Notes: generated by a model from the letters alone, not told the origin. Numbered from the stretch's first letter, positions 16,406 through 27,400 are shown. The stretch: DNA of 64,000 bases from JAVVSR01 sp036654095 (GCA_036654095.1 JAVVSR010000002.1:118049-182048), one strand, 5' to 3'. Numbers and translations: made by a program.

Positions 16406-18256
16406 ATGAAAAAAATAATGAACACACCTGAAAACTTTGTATACGATATGTGCCACGGCATTGCCAAGGCGCATCCCGAGCTTGAATTCGTTGAAAAGTT
16501 TAAGGTTGTTAAAAAGAAAGTTATTGATACCAATAAAGTCACGTTGATTTCAGGTGGCGGAAGCGGTCACGAGCCGGCGCACGCGGGTTTTGTTGGGAAA
16601 GGTATGCTTGACGCCGCCGTTTGTGGCGATGTATTTGCTTCTCCTTCGCAAATTCAAGTTTACGAAGCCATCAAAGCTGCGCAAAGCGATAAAGGCACTC
16701 TCCTTATAATTAAAAACTATTCGGGCGACTGTATGAACTTTAACAACGCCGGAGGTCGCGCCATTGATGAAGATGGCATTAATGTTGAGTCGGTTTTCGT
16801 AAACGACGACGTCGCTATGGAAGGCTCAAGCTACACCAATAGCGAGTACGTTGTTGGTCGTCGTGGCGTTGCAGGCACAGTATTTGTTCATAAAATCGCT
16901 GGCGCCGCTGCTGAACAAGGGAAATCTCTTGCCGAGGTAAAGCGCATCGCGCAAAAGGTTATTGACAATGTCGCTAGTTTGGGATTTGCAATTTCATCTT
17001 GTACTCCCCCCGCTAAAGGCACTCCTATTTTCAAACTCGCAGATGATATGATGGAGTTTGGCGTAGGTATTCACGGCGAACCCGGTATCGTTACAGAAAA
17101 GTTTTTAACCGCTGACCAATTAGCTGCAAAAATTGTTCCTTCTGTCGCCAAAAATGCCGTTATTCAACTTAAAAAAGGCGACCAAATTGCCGTTATTATT
17201 AATGGCTTTGGCGGTACTCCTTTGCAGGAACTTTATATCTTAAATAATTCGGTTTCAAATGAAGTCGAAAAAGCGGGTTATAACATTTATAAAACTTTAG
17301 TCGGCAACTTTATGACATCTATCGATATGGAAGGCGCTTCGGTTACGTTTTTGAAATTAGACGATGAATTAAAATCATTGCTCGATTATCCTGTTTCAAC
17401 TCCCGCGTTAAACTGGGGTGCGACCATTACCGAAGAAGCTCAAGCCGCACAAGAAGCCGTAAATGCTCTAGCTAAGGCTTTAAATATTAATCCGAATTCT
17501 TTTAAAAAAGCCGTAGGCGAAAAAATTGCAACAAAGTCTACGGCAAAAAACGATGACGTTGCTGACAAGGCAATTTACTTGCTTACCGAAAAGCCCTCAT
17601 ATGGCGATACACTTAATACCGCCGCATTTATTGAGATGATTGACAAAATGGCCGATATCATAATTGCAAACGAAGTTCATTTTTGTGATATGGACGGCTG
17701 TGGCGACGGCGATTTCGGAATGAGTATTGCTAAAGGATTTAAACAATTAAAGGTTGACTGGGCCACTCGCGATAAAACTGATATTGGCGCATTTTTAGTA
17801 AGCGCGTCTGAAATTATTATGGAATACTGCGGTGGCGCTTCAGGGCCAATTTGGGGCTCAGGCTTCCGTATGGCAGGCAAAGCTATTGGCAACACAAACG
17901 TACTTGACTCGAAGTCTTTGGGCGACCTGTTGCAAGGTGCGGTCAAAGGAGTACAAACAACGGGCGAACGCTCATTTGGACACGGCGCTGTTGTTGGCGA
18001 CAAAACTTTAATTGACGCGCTTGTTCCTTGCGCTGATGCGGTTTGTATGGCCGCTAAACGTGGCGAAAAATTGTTGCCCGCAATGATTAAAGGCGCAGAA
18101 GCGGCAGTTAAAGGCTCTGATTTTACAAAAACAATCACAGCAAAACTAGGACGAGCTGGCGTTGTTGGCGAAAAGTCCATTGGACACCCTGATGCAGGCG
18201 CATATGGCTTAGGCGTTATTTTTACCGAGCTTACTCGGTGGCTTAAAACAAAATAA
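16406..18256 (+). CDS. dhaK: Dihydroxyacetone kinase, DhaK-DhaL fusion
   Basis: ATP-dependent kinase making dihydroxyacetone phosphate from dihydroxyacetone, the product of the preceding enzyme. 616 residues: DhaK substrate domain (about 1-335, with SGGGSGHEPAHAGFVG and the CGDVFASPS loop) and DhaL ATP domain (about 395-616, with GCGDGDFGMSIAKGF for Mg-ATP and SGPIWGSGFRMAG). The fused arrangement, with no DhaM (PTS) gene nearby, points to ATP and not phosphoenolpyruvate as donor. In the DhaL metal motif GDGDHG the His is Phe, a form I recall from other clostridial members. AAGGGG before the ATG; a strong terminator follows. Confidence 0.93.
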   Translation: MKKIMNTPENFVYDMCHGIAKAHPELEFVEKFKVVKKKVIDTNKVTLISGGGSGHEPAHAGFVGKGMLDAAVCGDVFASPSQIQVYEAIKAAQSDKGTLLIIKNYSGDCMNFNNAGGRAIDEDGINVESVFVNDDVAMEGSSYTNSEYVVGRRGVAGTVFVHKIAGAAAEQGKSLAEVKRIAQKVIDNVASLGFAISSCTPPAKGTPIFKLADDMMEFGVGIHGEPGIVTEKFLTADQLAAKIVPSVAKNAVIQLKKGDQIAVIINGFGGTPLQELYILNNSVSNEVEKAGYNIYKTLVGNFMTSIDMEGASVTFLKLDDELKSLLDYPVSTPALNWGATITEEAQAAQEAVNALAKALNINPNSFKKAVGEKIATKSTAKNDDVADKAIYLLTEKPSYGDTLNTAAFIEMIDKMADIIIANEVHFCDMDGCGDGDFGMSIAKGFKQLKVDWATRDKTDIGAFLVSASEIIMEYCGGASGPIWGSGFRMAGKAIGNTNVLDSKSLGDLLQGAVKGVQTTGERSFGHGAVVGDKTLIDALVPCADAVCMAAKRGEKLLPAMIKGAEAAVKGSDFTKTITAKLGRAGVVGEKSIGHPDAGAYGLGVIFTELTRWLKTK

Positions 18257-18284
18257 CTTTTAAATTAAAACCTTATATAATAGT

Positions 18285-18320
18285 AAAGCTGAGTTTGCGT
18301 TTGCAAACTCAGCTTTATTT
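18285..18320 (+). terminator. Terminator of gldA-dhaK
   Basis: Perfect 14-bp stem AAAGCTGAGTTTGC / GCAAACTCAGCTTT with a four-base loop, then ATTTTA. Confidence 0.9.
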
Positions 18321-18337
18321 TACTTCTTGTAAATACA

Positions 18338-18540
18338 CTCAACTTTTCAACTTACACTGCGCTACTCGCCATACTTATCTACTACACCCTACTTGCTAGC
18401 CTCAACTTTTCAACTTACACTGCGCTACTCGCCCTACTTATCTACTACACACCCTACTTGCCAGTCCACGCAACTTTACAACTTATACTGCGAACTCGCC
18501 CTACTTATCTACTGCGTTCTACTTGCCAGTCTACACTGCT
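18338..18540. repeat. About 63-bp tandem array, 3 copies plus a partial
   Basis: Units start near 18338, 18401 and 18469 and share CAACTTACACTGCGCTACTC and CTACTTATCTACT blocks with small indels. On the minus strand the unit includes GCAGTGTA followed by G or A; at 18531-18538 this same string is the last two codons and stop of the adjacent minus-strand gene. So the array seems to derive from the end of that gene, like the one at 12034. Confidence 0.9.
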
Positions 18541-19514
18541 TTATTTGTAATAATCGACAATTTATGTTCGGTTATACCTTGCGCGCCCAAGTTTTTAACA
18601 AGCACAACATTATTTATGCCAACAGTTGCCGTACCAACTTTTCCTAAATTTGCGATAACACCCGAAAAAGCATTACCCAACATACCACTTATAATATTGA
18701 TGTCCGTATCGTTATTTTCAAATCCGTTTTCAAATGCAATTTTTGACAGCATTTTAAATATTGCATTCGCCAAAACGCTTTCCGCGTCATTTATTTTCAA
18801 ACCTTCGCCAGTGGCCACAATTTTGCCATCATTGTCAGCGGTTATGGCCATATAACTAACCATATATATTACATCTGGAACTTTAATAAATGTGGACATC
18901 GCGCCTAATGTAGCTTTTATTTGCTCACTAATTACATTTGAATTAATTGAAAGTACAACCCTAAGTTTAAAATCTTTTCCGCTTCCTGTAATAGAAATTT
19001 CATCTATATTTGCGTTTATATTTTTAAGAAACACAAAGCCTTCTTCGGTTGTAGATTTTGAATTTGTTTGTGCAATTATTTTGTTAAATATGTAAGCAAG
19101 CGTCGTATCATTATATTCGGTTAAATATTCTTTTTTAAACACAATCGGTTTATTTAATATAGCCGTAAAATCAGTTTCGCCAGATGGCGTTTTCGGAAGC
19201 GCAGAACCCAAGTTATCTTCAGCTTTTTTTGTTTCCACGTTGCTGTCAAACGGATTTGCGACTACTTGTGAGGTGTCGCTTTTAGATAAAATTTTAAATT
19301 GTCCAAAAATATCTTTAATTTTAATATCGGCAAGCCCAAGTTCCGTCAAGTCAACGTCTTTAAAAAATTTGACATCGGCAACGCCTAAAGTTTTTGGTGT
19401 TTGATTAATTAGCGTAACCGTACCACCCACAATCACAACAACAAAAATTGATAGTGAAATTAACATACCAATAAGGCAACCGCCTTTTTTATTTAACACT
19501 TTATATTTTTTCAT
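18531..19514 (-). CDS. Secreted or membrane-anchored protein of unknown function
   Basis: A 327-residue protein with a basic N-terminus (MKKYKVLNKKGG) and one hydrophobic segment (residues 12-34), then an extracellular part of about 290 residues with no cysteine after the anchor. The body is rich in Ile, Val, Asn and Lys with alternating strand-like stretches, for example ISITGSGKDFKLRVVLSINS. Not recognised. It has its own promoter at 19641-19669. It lies convergent with the glycerol operon and is probably unrelated to it. Confidence 0.7.
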   Translation of the reverse strand: MKKYKVLNKKGGCLIGMLISLSIFVVVIVGGTVTLINQTPKTLGVADVKFFKDVDLTELGLADIKIKDIFGQFKILSKSDTSQVVANPFDSNVETKKAEDNLGSALPKTPSGETDFTAILNKPIVFKKEYLTEYNDTTLAYIFNKIIAQTNSKSTTEEGFVFLKNINANIDEISITGSGKDFKLRVVLSINSNVISEQIKATLGAMSTFIKVPDVIYMVSYMAITADNDGKIVATGEGLKINDAESVLANAIFKMLSKIAFENGFENNDTDINIISGMLGNAFSGVIANLGKVGTATVGINNVVLVKNLGAQGITEHKLSIITNKAV

Positions 19515-19640
19515 ATTCTTATTTAGTTCCCCTTTTGGTAAATTTTAAAGTAAATGTAAACAACTAATTGTTTACAATCTACTGCAAGTCCGCTATTGAT
19601 TGATTTAATAAAATCATTTTTACTAACATTAGTTATATTT

Positions 19641-19669
19641 AGTATACTTTATTTGACGTGTGCTGTCAA
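19641..19669 (-). promoter_or_regulatory. Promoter for the 327-residue secreted protein
   Basis: Minus-strand TTGACA, 17 bases, TATACT; leader about 120 bases. The -35 overlaps the dyad TTGACGTGTGCTGTCAA (19653-19669). The rest of 19515-19861 shows nothing else that I can support. Confidence 0.65.
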
Positions 19670-19861
19670 TAATCAACTTACAAAACACAATACCGCGCCA
19701 CGAATGAATTATATCGAGTTTTAGTTTATTGCTTGCAGGGCGCTACCTTGCCACGATGTGCAAGTCTGTATTTTAAATAGTTGAAATAATATGTGACATT
19801 TTACAAACATTCAATTTACTTGAATGTCGTACTAATTTAAAATTTATGGTTTTCTTTTAGA

Positions 19862-20656
19862 TTATATGTTAAACAATCGCTTATAGTTTTCCGATAAAAT
19901 CATTTTACGTTGTTCTTCTGTGAGGTCAAGCGCTAAAAAACGTTGCACTTCTTCAGCGGGCGTCCACATAGGAAAGTCCGTCCCAAAGAAAAACCATTCC
20001 GCTCCATAATAATTAATAAATTCTTTAGCTTTTTCAGGAGGCAAAAACATAAGGCTTGAACTTGTATCAAAATAAATATTTTTAATGCCCTTGTAACAAT
20101 CAATACCATACCACACTCCGTATCCACCAAAGTGCGCGCCGATAGCCGTCAACTCGGGAAACTCCTTAGCTATCCGCGCCAGACGGTCGGGCTGAGAATA
20201 GTCATATCGATTGTCACCCGTATGGAAAAGTATTGGCAGCCTGCCTGACGCTTGACGATAAATCTTGCGCGCCTCGTCTGAATCAATGTAAAACTTCTGA
20301 AAGTCAGGATGTAACTTTATTGCTTTAATCCCCTTCGCAATACAATAATCAATTTCATTTTTAATTTCGTTTTCATCCATATCGGGATGAAGCGTCATAT
20401 ATCCTAATAGATTTGGATATGCCTCTGCCACTTCCAAAATGTACCCGTTTATGCTTGAAACTTGGTGCCTTGTAGTTGCAACAGAACTAACTGCCGCGCG
20501 CGAAATACCCGCTTGCTTTAACTCAACAATTAGCCTATCCACAGTACCTGCCGCGATATTCATTTCAATATCATAAAACTTCCCGATATTTGTTGTAGCC
20601 TTCTCGGCAATTTTAGTTGGATATATGTGCGCGTGCGTATCAATAATTTCGTACAT
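19862..20656 (-). CDS. Amidohydrolase-family metal-dependent hydrolase
   Basis: A 264-residue TIM-barrel hydrolase of the amidohydrolase_2 (decarboxylase-like) family: DTHAHIYP at residues 6-13 (metal ligands), KAIKLHPDF near 125, FHTGDNRYDYS near 156, IGAHFGGYG near 185 and FFGTDFPMW near 230 with the catalytic Asp. Many members act on aromatic or indole acids, but the substrate cannot be told from the sequence. The start is the ATG giving MYEIIDTH, placed 6-7 bases after AAAGAGAT. A longer reading from 20767 would run through the likely upstream control region. Confidence 0.85.
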   Translation of the reverse strand: MYEIIDTHAHIYPTKIAEKATTNIGKFYDIEMNIAAGTVDRLIVELKQAGISRAAVSSVATTRHQVSSINGYILEVAEAYPNLLGYMTLHPDMDENEIKNEIDYCIAKGIKAIKLHPDFQKFYIDSDEARKIYRQASGRLPILFHTGDNRYDYSQPDRLARIAKEFPELTAIGAHFGGYGVWYGIDCYKGIKNIYFDTSSSLMFLPPEKAKEFINYYGAEWFFFGTDFPMWTPAEEVQRFLALDLTEEQRKMILSENYKRLFNI

Positions 20657-20752
20657 TTTAACATCTCTTTTACTTATTTTGCGATATTTTAGCATATTGA
20701 CAGATAATTTGCAAGTCGTTAGCCCCTGTTTTAAAATTATACCACAATATGG

Positions 20753-20780
20753 TTGATTTTTTTGCAAAAATCAATATAAT
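20753..20780 (+). promoter_or_regulatory. tRNA-Gly promoter
   Basis: TTGATT, 16 bases, TATAAT, ending 18 bases before the tRNA. Confidence 0.6.
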
Positions 20781-20798
20781 AAGTAGGGTAAACAGTAC

Positions 20799-20872
20799 GC
20801 AGGTATAGTTTAGAGGTAAAACAACAGCTTCCCAAGCTGTGGTCACGGGTTCGATTCCCGTTACCTGCTCCA
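20799..20872 (+). tRNA. tRNA-Gly (anticodon CCC)
   Basis: Full cloverleaf: acceptor GCAGGTA/TACCTGC, anticodon stem ACAGC/GCTGT around TTCCCAA, T-arm ACGGG TTCGATT CCCGT, encoded CCA. Reads GGG codons. Confidence 0.95.
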
Positions 20873-20880
20873 CACACAAA

Positions 20881-20920
20881 TAATACGGACTCAATAAAAG
20901 CTGAGTTCGTATTATTTTTT
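20881..20920 (+). terminator. tRNA-Gly terminator
   Basis: Stem AATACGGACTCA / TGAGTTCGTATT with one mismatch, followed by ATTTTTT. Confidence 0.85.
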
Positions 20921-21006
20921 ACAAAAAATTTCTTTTGAGTTGTTGCTAAATTTAATCACTAGCGTTCGATTAACTATACTAAACTAAATAATATTTTACG
21001 CAAATA

Positions 21007-21146
21007 ACTGCCGCAATCCTAAATACTTGCTTGTTTGCTTGTTTGCTTGCTTGCTTGCTTGCTTGTTTGTTTGCTTGTTTGCTTGCTTGCTTGTTTGCTT
21101 GCCTAAAAATTGATATCACTGCCACAATCCTAAGTACTTGCTTGCT
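21007..21146. repeat. (TTGC/TTGT)n microsatellite flanked by imperfect direct repeats
   Basis: A run of TTGC and TTGT tetranucleotides occupies 21026-21101 (about 19 units). It is flanked by near copies of CTGCC(G/A)CAATCCTAA(A/G)TAC at about 21008 and 21119. The open frame through it (Ala/Cys/Leu repeats) is an artefact of the repeat. The rest of 20921-21403 is AT-rich without clear genes. Confidence 0.9.
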
Positions 21147-21421
21147 TAAAAAACAATATCACTGCAATGTTCTTGAAAAACTTATTTGGTATAAACAAAT
21201 AAAATCTAAAGTTATTTTGCTGTTTCGTTGTGGCTTAGCGAGCAACGTTTAAAGCGAAAGTAAATGCTAATTATTGTTGCCAAAAGCTGAATAACAAACT
21301 ATACTTGCGTTCCTTATTGCAAAAAAATCATATTTATGTTAAACTGAAACAATAATCATAATTAATATAAAAATAAGCTTTATACATTAAAATCATAATA
21401 ATTATGGTTTGGAAAGAAATT

Positions 21422-21907
21422 ATGAAAAAAAACACAAATTCTAGCGTAGCTACAAAAACTTTTTCAATGAGTGACTTATTTAAAACATTTTTTTCATTTA
21501 TTACATTAACCTTAGTCGTCGAAGTAGCAATTTTAATTACTACAAAAGCAGTTGGATGGAACCCTGTTTTAAGTGGCAGGCCGTGGGTAGTTTCGGCGCA
21601 CGTACATATTATGGTTTTAGGCGCATTTTTTACACTTATTATGATGTTGCTTGAAAAGTCATTTGAAATTACAAAAACAAAACAATTTAGGCCATTTTTT
21701 ATTGTATACCTAATAGGCTTTAGCCTACTTTTAGCATTTATTTTATACAAAGGCTTTACGCAACTTCTTGGAGGAACGCTTATTAGCGGTCTTTTACAAG
21801 GGGGCGCTGCAATCGCGCATATTACAATGTTTGTAAGCCTATTTATGTTTTGCTCAGTGTTGAAAAATGCGGTAGGATTAGGCAAAAATAAAAACTTAGC
21901 GGAATAG
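21422..21907 (+). CDS. Small membrane protein, DUF2871-like
   Basis: A 161-residue membrane protein with four hydrophobic spans (about residues 18-42, 54-76, 90-112, 123-147). The motif SAHVHIMVLGAFFTLIMMLLEK in the second span region, with a membrane His-x-His, resembles DUF2871 proteins of Firmicutes; I am only moderately sure. The start at the second ATG, after GAAAGAAATT, gives MKKNTNSS. Function unknown; the paired His residues might bind haem or metal. Convergent with the MBG-repeat gene. Confidence 0.6.
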   Translation: MKKNTNSSVATKTFSMSDLFKTFFSFITLTLVVEVAILITTKAVGWNPVLSGRPWVVSAHVHIMVLGAFFTLIMMLLEKSFEITKTKQFRPFFIVYLIGFSLLLAFILYKGFTQLLGGTLISGLLQGGAAIAHITMFVSLFMFCSVLKNAVGLGKNKNLAE

Positions 21908-22068
21908 TTTTATAAACCATATCAAGCTTATAGTTTCATAAAAAAATGACACAAAAAGTTTAGCATAATTCATATCAGTTATTATCATTGGCGCAAATTG
22001 CGCAATATAGCGTTAGTTAGGCAAATATTGCAAATTTTGACACTTTTTCAAATTATAAAATGTCAAGA

Positions 22069-24408
22069 CTATTTTTCATTATTAACAGTGCTATTATTTA
22101 GCTTTGCGATATGTCTTTTCTTTTTTACATACTGCCTTGCCAAAACAAAACATACCGAGAAAAGTGACAATATTGATAGCGCTATTACAGTCCAAACTTC
22201 CCACGAATTATTGGTTGTTACAATAGCAAAGTTTGTATACTCGCCTTCTGTTTTTACCACCAATTTATTGTCAACTCTGACTGCGTCTAGCATTACAGCC
22301 TTGCCTTCGCTGTCAAGTGCCGAAACTTTTAAATTGTATATCTTCATAAACTTCTGCGGTATTACTAATTCAACTGAAAACACACCTTGCGAGCAATATT
22401 CGGCTTCACCGTAAATAAGCACAACATTATACGTCGCTAGCACTGAAGGATAGTGTTTAAGCCCACCTTTAACATTGTTTAAACCTCTATTATTTTTAGC
22501 AACTGCGACTTTCTCATTAAGAGTAGTGCCATTTTTTATAGTCGAATAGTTGTCGGCCACTATTTTAACATTTTCACTTTCAACCGACCTCATTGTTATG
22601 TTTGCAATTAAATTAGGCGCAATTAAAAAATAGTTTGCCACATCACGGCCGGTCAACGTTAAACCACTCACTATTATTTGCTTATTGTTGCCCGCTTCAC
22701 TGTCAACAAAAACGCCACTATATGTGCCAAGCAAACTAACATCTTCACCTAAAATTATGCCCTCCAATACGGGCGTATTGAAAAGATATGCCTTATTTGT
22801 GCCATCATAAACTTTATTAGCTGCAATAATACCCGTTACAATCAGTTGCTTAGGCACAATTTTCAATTCGGAAGGTTGCACTGTTACATTATAATTTGCC
22901 GATGATACGCTATCTAAAGACAGCTTATAGCTTCCGATTTTTTCATCTTTTTCGCGTACAAAACTTAAACTGATTTTTTCATTGTTAAATAAGCTACCCT
23001 CAACAATCTCATAGTTTATAGACGGGTCAGGGTCACCATATTGTTTTACGCAATTTGTTGGTTTAACTACAATTTTTCGTGGAATTATTGTACATATATC
23101 GTTTTTCAACTGCAAGCTATAATTTTTCCCTAGTTGTCCAGTAAGCAAAATAGCGTATTCGCCAACACCAAGTTTAAAATTTTCTGCTCGAACAAACTTA
23201 ATATCTTTGCCGTCACCAAAACACAACTGTTGCTGCAACAGGTTGTTGTACACAGTGAAATCATATTCGCCCTCTCCGTAAACGGTAACCACATTATCAA
23301 AAACTATTGACAATGGTTTTTCTTTTATTTCAATTTGTTGCGCGCCTAAATTAATTTCATAATTTAAAGTTGTTTCAATATCTCCATTAAAAATCGCCAA
23401 ATTACCTTTTGTGATATTATAAACATTTACATTTGGATTTGTCAAAAATTCGCGCGATAAAGAACCCTTAAACTGCTGACCATTAGCAAGCGCGCCAACT
23501 GTTTCATAGGGAATTTGGGACATATCCGAGCCATACACAAAGGTAAGTCCTTTTTGCGGAATAATAGTTAATGCTCTTTTATTGACAGTTAAAGTACCAA
23601 ACTCGGCAATTATTTTAAAGTTATCTTTTGTGTTAATGCCATTTTTAGTTATCTCAACACTATATTTAATCGGACGAGTACCAAGTGTTAGCGTATCTAT
23701 GTTTTCAAAAACTATTGATACATTATTTCCATTGATATCGCTTATCATTCCGCCTAAAATCGAGGGCGCAACTGTATCGCCATAACTTGCAATTATTGAT
23801 TCACTTGCTAAATTTAACTCCTTTTTGCTAATCGTCAATGTTGAAGAAATAGTGCTAACTGTATAATTTTTTGTTTTATCCACAGTACCATTTAAAATTT
23901 TATAGCTTTCAATATTCACATCATATGAACCAATATTTTCGCTTTGGTTAGCCCTGCTAAACTTAACATCTGAAATGACATCGCCTTTTTGTAAAAATCC
24001 GCTACTAATGCCATATTCATAAGTGGGTTCACTGTCGCCATATACTTTCGTTGCCGACAAAACCGCTAGTGTTAGCGGACGCGCTTTAATGACAAGTTTG
24101 CCACTAGTCACTGCCGAACAATCATACTTGCTTCCAGTAGCTACTTTGTCTACGCTTATTTCATATTCGCCACTGTCCTCGCCAAGAGGGCGCTTAAACA
24201 CAATAGGATATGCTACAATATTTCCCAACGAGTCTTTAATTTCAAACGTCGGGTCTGCGTCGCCATAAAGTTTTTCAACGTTTTGAATAGCCCCCTTAAC
24301 AACAACAGGCGACGTTTCAGCACTTGCGTAAGTTGCGATGTCAACTAGCGTCACAACACCAAAAACTACCGAGCATATTAATATGAAAGTTAATAGTTTT
24401 TTCATCAT
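22069..24408 (-). CDS. Cell-surface protein with MBG/YDG repeats and C-terminal anchor
   Basis: A 779-residue secreted protein: signal peptide (MMKKLLTFILICSVVFG), about six MBG-type repeats of 75-85 residues, each opening with a (K/V)xYGD or VYGEGE motif (YGDADPTF, YGDSEPTYE, YGDTVAPS, YGSDMSQ, YGEGEYDF, YGDPDPSI), one YDG-type domain (KVYDGTNKAYLF near 545), then a C-terminal membrane span (about 745-765) with a basic cytoplasmic tail. No LPXTG motif. These repeats occur in adhesin-like surface proteins. The gene starts 5 bases upstream of the end of the giant Ig-like gene (overlapping reading possible to 24420), so it is last in the ABC-giant protein operon. Confidence 0.85.
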   Translation of the reverse strand: MMKKLLTFILICSVVFGVVTLVDIATYASAETSPVVVKGAIQNVEKLYGDADPTFEIKDSLGNIVAYPIVFKRPLGEDSGEYEISVDKVATGSKYDCSAVTSGKLVIKARPLTLAVLSATKVYGDSEPTYEYGISSGFLQKGDVISDVKFSRANQSENIGSYDVNIESYKILNGTVDKTKNYTVSTISSTLTISKKELNLASESIIASYGDTVAPSILGGMISDINGNNVSIVFENIDTLTLGTRPIKYSVEITKNGINTKDNFKIIAEFGTLTVNKRALTIIPQKGLTFVYGSDMSQIPYETVGALANGQQFKGSLSREFLTNPNVNVYNITKGNLAIFNGDIETTLNYEINLGAQQIEIKEKPLSIVFDNVVTVYGEGEYDFTVYNNLLQQQLCFGDGKDIKFVRAENFKLGVGEYAILLTGQLGKNYSLQLKNDICTIIPRKIVVKPTNCVKQYGDPDPSINYEIVEGSLFNNEKISLSFVREKDEKIGSYKLSLDSVSSANYNVTVQPSELKIVPKQLIVTGIIAANKVYDGTNKAYLFNTPVLEGIILGEDVSLLGTYSGVFVDSEAGNNKQIIVSGLTLTGRDVANYFLIAPNLIANITMRSVESENVKIVADNYSTIKNGTTLNEKVAVAKNNRGLNNVKGGLKHYPSVLATYNVVLIYGEAEYCSQGVFSVELVIPQKFMKIYNLKVSALDSEGKAVMLDAVRVDNKLVVKTEGEYTNFAIVTTNNSWEVWTVIALSILSLFSVCFVLARQYVKKKRHIAKLNNSTVNNEK

Positions 24409-24412
24409 TTGC

Positions 24413-27400
24413 TTATACACTTGTATCCCTTATAAATTCGTAAATTGTCGAGTTAATCACAGTCCCGGGCCCTAATGGCGCGTTCATTCCTGGTAATGTC
24501 GGGATTGCGTTACCAAAATATGTATTTAATTCCATTTTAATTGGATTTCCAATGTAGTTATATGTCATTGTTGCATATTTACAGTATGCAGGCAAGCCAT
24601 AAACTTTGCCATAATTCGGGAATTTGTTTGCATATATTTCAGCCGATATACGCGATATCCCAAAGTTTATGTATTCTCCGCTACATAATTCTTTGTTTTC
24701 CTTAAGTAGTTTAAACAAAGTTTTAATTTGACTAGCTTGCGTTGAATCCAGTTTTTTAGGGATATCTTCTTCCCTTCTCCAGTTGTTAATATACAAGTCG
24801 CCAACAATGGTAAGCTTATTTGAATACATTTCCTGAATATTTTCTTTATCAACTTTCAACTCGATTGAAGGTGTAAGCGAGTTTTCGACAACACAATTTT
24901 TAAGCGTAGCATCGGAAGGCGCTTCAAGCATACTAGCAAAAGTATTAAGCACGATGTTGCCTTGGAACGCATTTTTAACAATACAACCACTTAACGCAAA
25001 TTGGGCGGAATAGGCTTCAATGTTTACGCGACCATTCATAATTACCGAATTTTTGATAACTATGTTTCTAATTGCGTGTTGATTGCCGTATCCACGAATG
25101 CCAATAGTTGTCCCGCTACCAGCTTCGTTAAAATCGGCTAAATTTGGTTTTGTTTCATCAGCATATTTAAATCCAATTAATGTTACATTGTCAATCTTTA
25201 CGTTGTTTTCATATATTTGAAATGCTTGTGGACTTTTATAAGTAGTATGAGTCGCGTATGAAGTATTAATGGTATGTCCGTTTCCATATAAGTTTGAAAT
25301 AGCTCTAAATGTACGGAACTTCGCTCCTTCCTTAATGCCACTATCTGCCCAGAAGTTTGGAATATAGCTTGCATCATAAATTATGTCAGTATGCAAAACC
25401 GCAGGTATATTTCCGCTAGCGTCTATCCTTGACGAATTTGCCGCAAGTTCTGAAGTGAACAACTCGTACTGACCTATATTATATACGTTTATACCCTTAA
25501 CAAACTTAAATGTATACGACGCATGTTCGTCGCCATACTGATACTTCGGTTTACACGAAATAGTAACTTGACCGTGTGTTTTAATTGTTACAACGCCATT
25601 CCCGTCTACTGTTGCTACATTTTCATTGCTACTTGTCCAAACCAATGGCGTTTCAACCGAAATATGAGTTAGGGTATCAAACGCTAGTTTATATGCCGTG
25701 GTCACATCGCTAAGGCCACTTGGATTGATTGAATTAAAAAAGTGTGTGCCAAATACTCGTTCGCCTTTAATACCTAAGTTATCTTCAGCGTTATTTAATG
25801 CAAAACCAATATGTGAAATTGCAGGCGCAACGACGAAACTAATATTTGCTACTTTTCCGCCAAAGCGAACGTCTACATTTGCCGTGCCATAGACATCATT
25901 TTTTGCGCGAATTGTACCCTGCGTATCAACATCAATTAATAACGGCGAGTTATTAATAAGGGTAACCTCTGCGTTGTTTAAAACTTTGCTTGACGTATTA
26001 TAATGAGCAGTTATTATTAAGGTATGCTGCGTTCCGCCAAATAAAGCGGCGCCTGTTATGCCCTCAATAGTAATTTGCTGTAAAACTTTTTCGGTATAAT
26101 TTATCGTAACTAATTTAAATAAATTCACATTTTCCGTGCTATAAACTTTGATTTTAGCTGTGGTAAAGTTCAGCAATTTTACAAGTCCGTTTGCATCAAC
26201 GGTAACGCCGTCGCCCGACATAACAGTAAATCCTAATAACTTATCCGCGTGCAACGGGCTAACTGACGGATTTATTTGATAAACCGTACCGACATCTGCC
26301 ATTACATCCTCAATATTAACCGTTTCAGTAACTGCAATACTTGTTATTGGGCTTTTAACAGTAACGTCATATATGCCAACCTGCACGCCATTAACGGTAA
26401 TCTTAACTCTTGCGCGACCACCGCAGTTTGCCGTTATTATGTTATTGTTAATTAAAAGAACTTCGCCTACACCGCCATTTGGAATAGACTCAATAACTTG
26501 TATTACATATTTTATATTTGTTAAATCTTGCGGAACGATTTTATTTACATTAATGATAATTTTATCGCCAAGATTAAGTACTCCCGAAAAGCTATCAATA
26601 ACAACCGAAATCGCCCTATCCCCAACATAGTTAAACACAACGCTTTGATTTAACTCAACATTATCGTTGCACCTTACGCTTATAGTAACAAAACCTGTCG
26701 CCTTAAATGTTACATTACCAAGCGCATCAACAGTCGCCACGTTGCTGTCACTAGATGTCCACAATAAAGTTAGGTCGTTTGCGGTCAACGCGCCCGCCCG
26801 CGCGGATAATTTTATTTTGTTTACCGCCGTAATATAACGACCTTCTGCGTCAACATCTGCAATATTTGGTTTGTCTAATGCAAGTGATGATGTTTTTTCG
26901 ACAACGTTTACGACTAAATCTTTCGTTTTTAATTCGCCGAAAGCGTTAGTTGCGCTGACCCTAACTGTTGCCGTACCGCCAGCTATTGCGGTCACAACAC
27001 TTCCATTTAAGCTTATTACGTCCAAACTACCACCGCCATTTGCTGACTGTGAAATTATTATGTAATTAAGCACAAATTCAGTTCCATCGCTTGGAGTTAC
27101 CGTATGCAAAATATTGTAAACATTGTTTTTATTAATTGTTACACTACTTTCTTTCAAATTAAAATCAACAATACCGCCGAATGTACTTTTAACAATAAAA
27201 GTATCTTGCGCATTTTTGTCTGTAGAACGCGCGGTAACAGTAACGCTACCTGCTTTGATAAACCTTAAAATACCATCAGTTACGGTTGCTACACTTGTGT
27301 CAGACGACTCAAAACTATAACCCTTATCTGTCGCGTCGCTAGGCAAAAATGTTGGCGCGGTTAGCTGAATGTTTTTACTACTTGTTAATAAATCGTCTTG

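Noticed and set aside
21031..21252. 73-residue Cys/Ala/Leu-rich protein
   Set aside because: It is the translation of the TTGC/TTGT microsatellite; there is no ribosome site.
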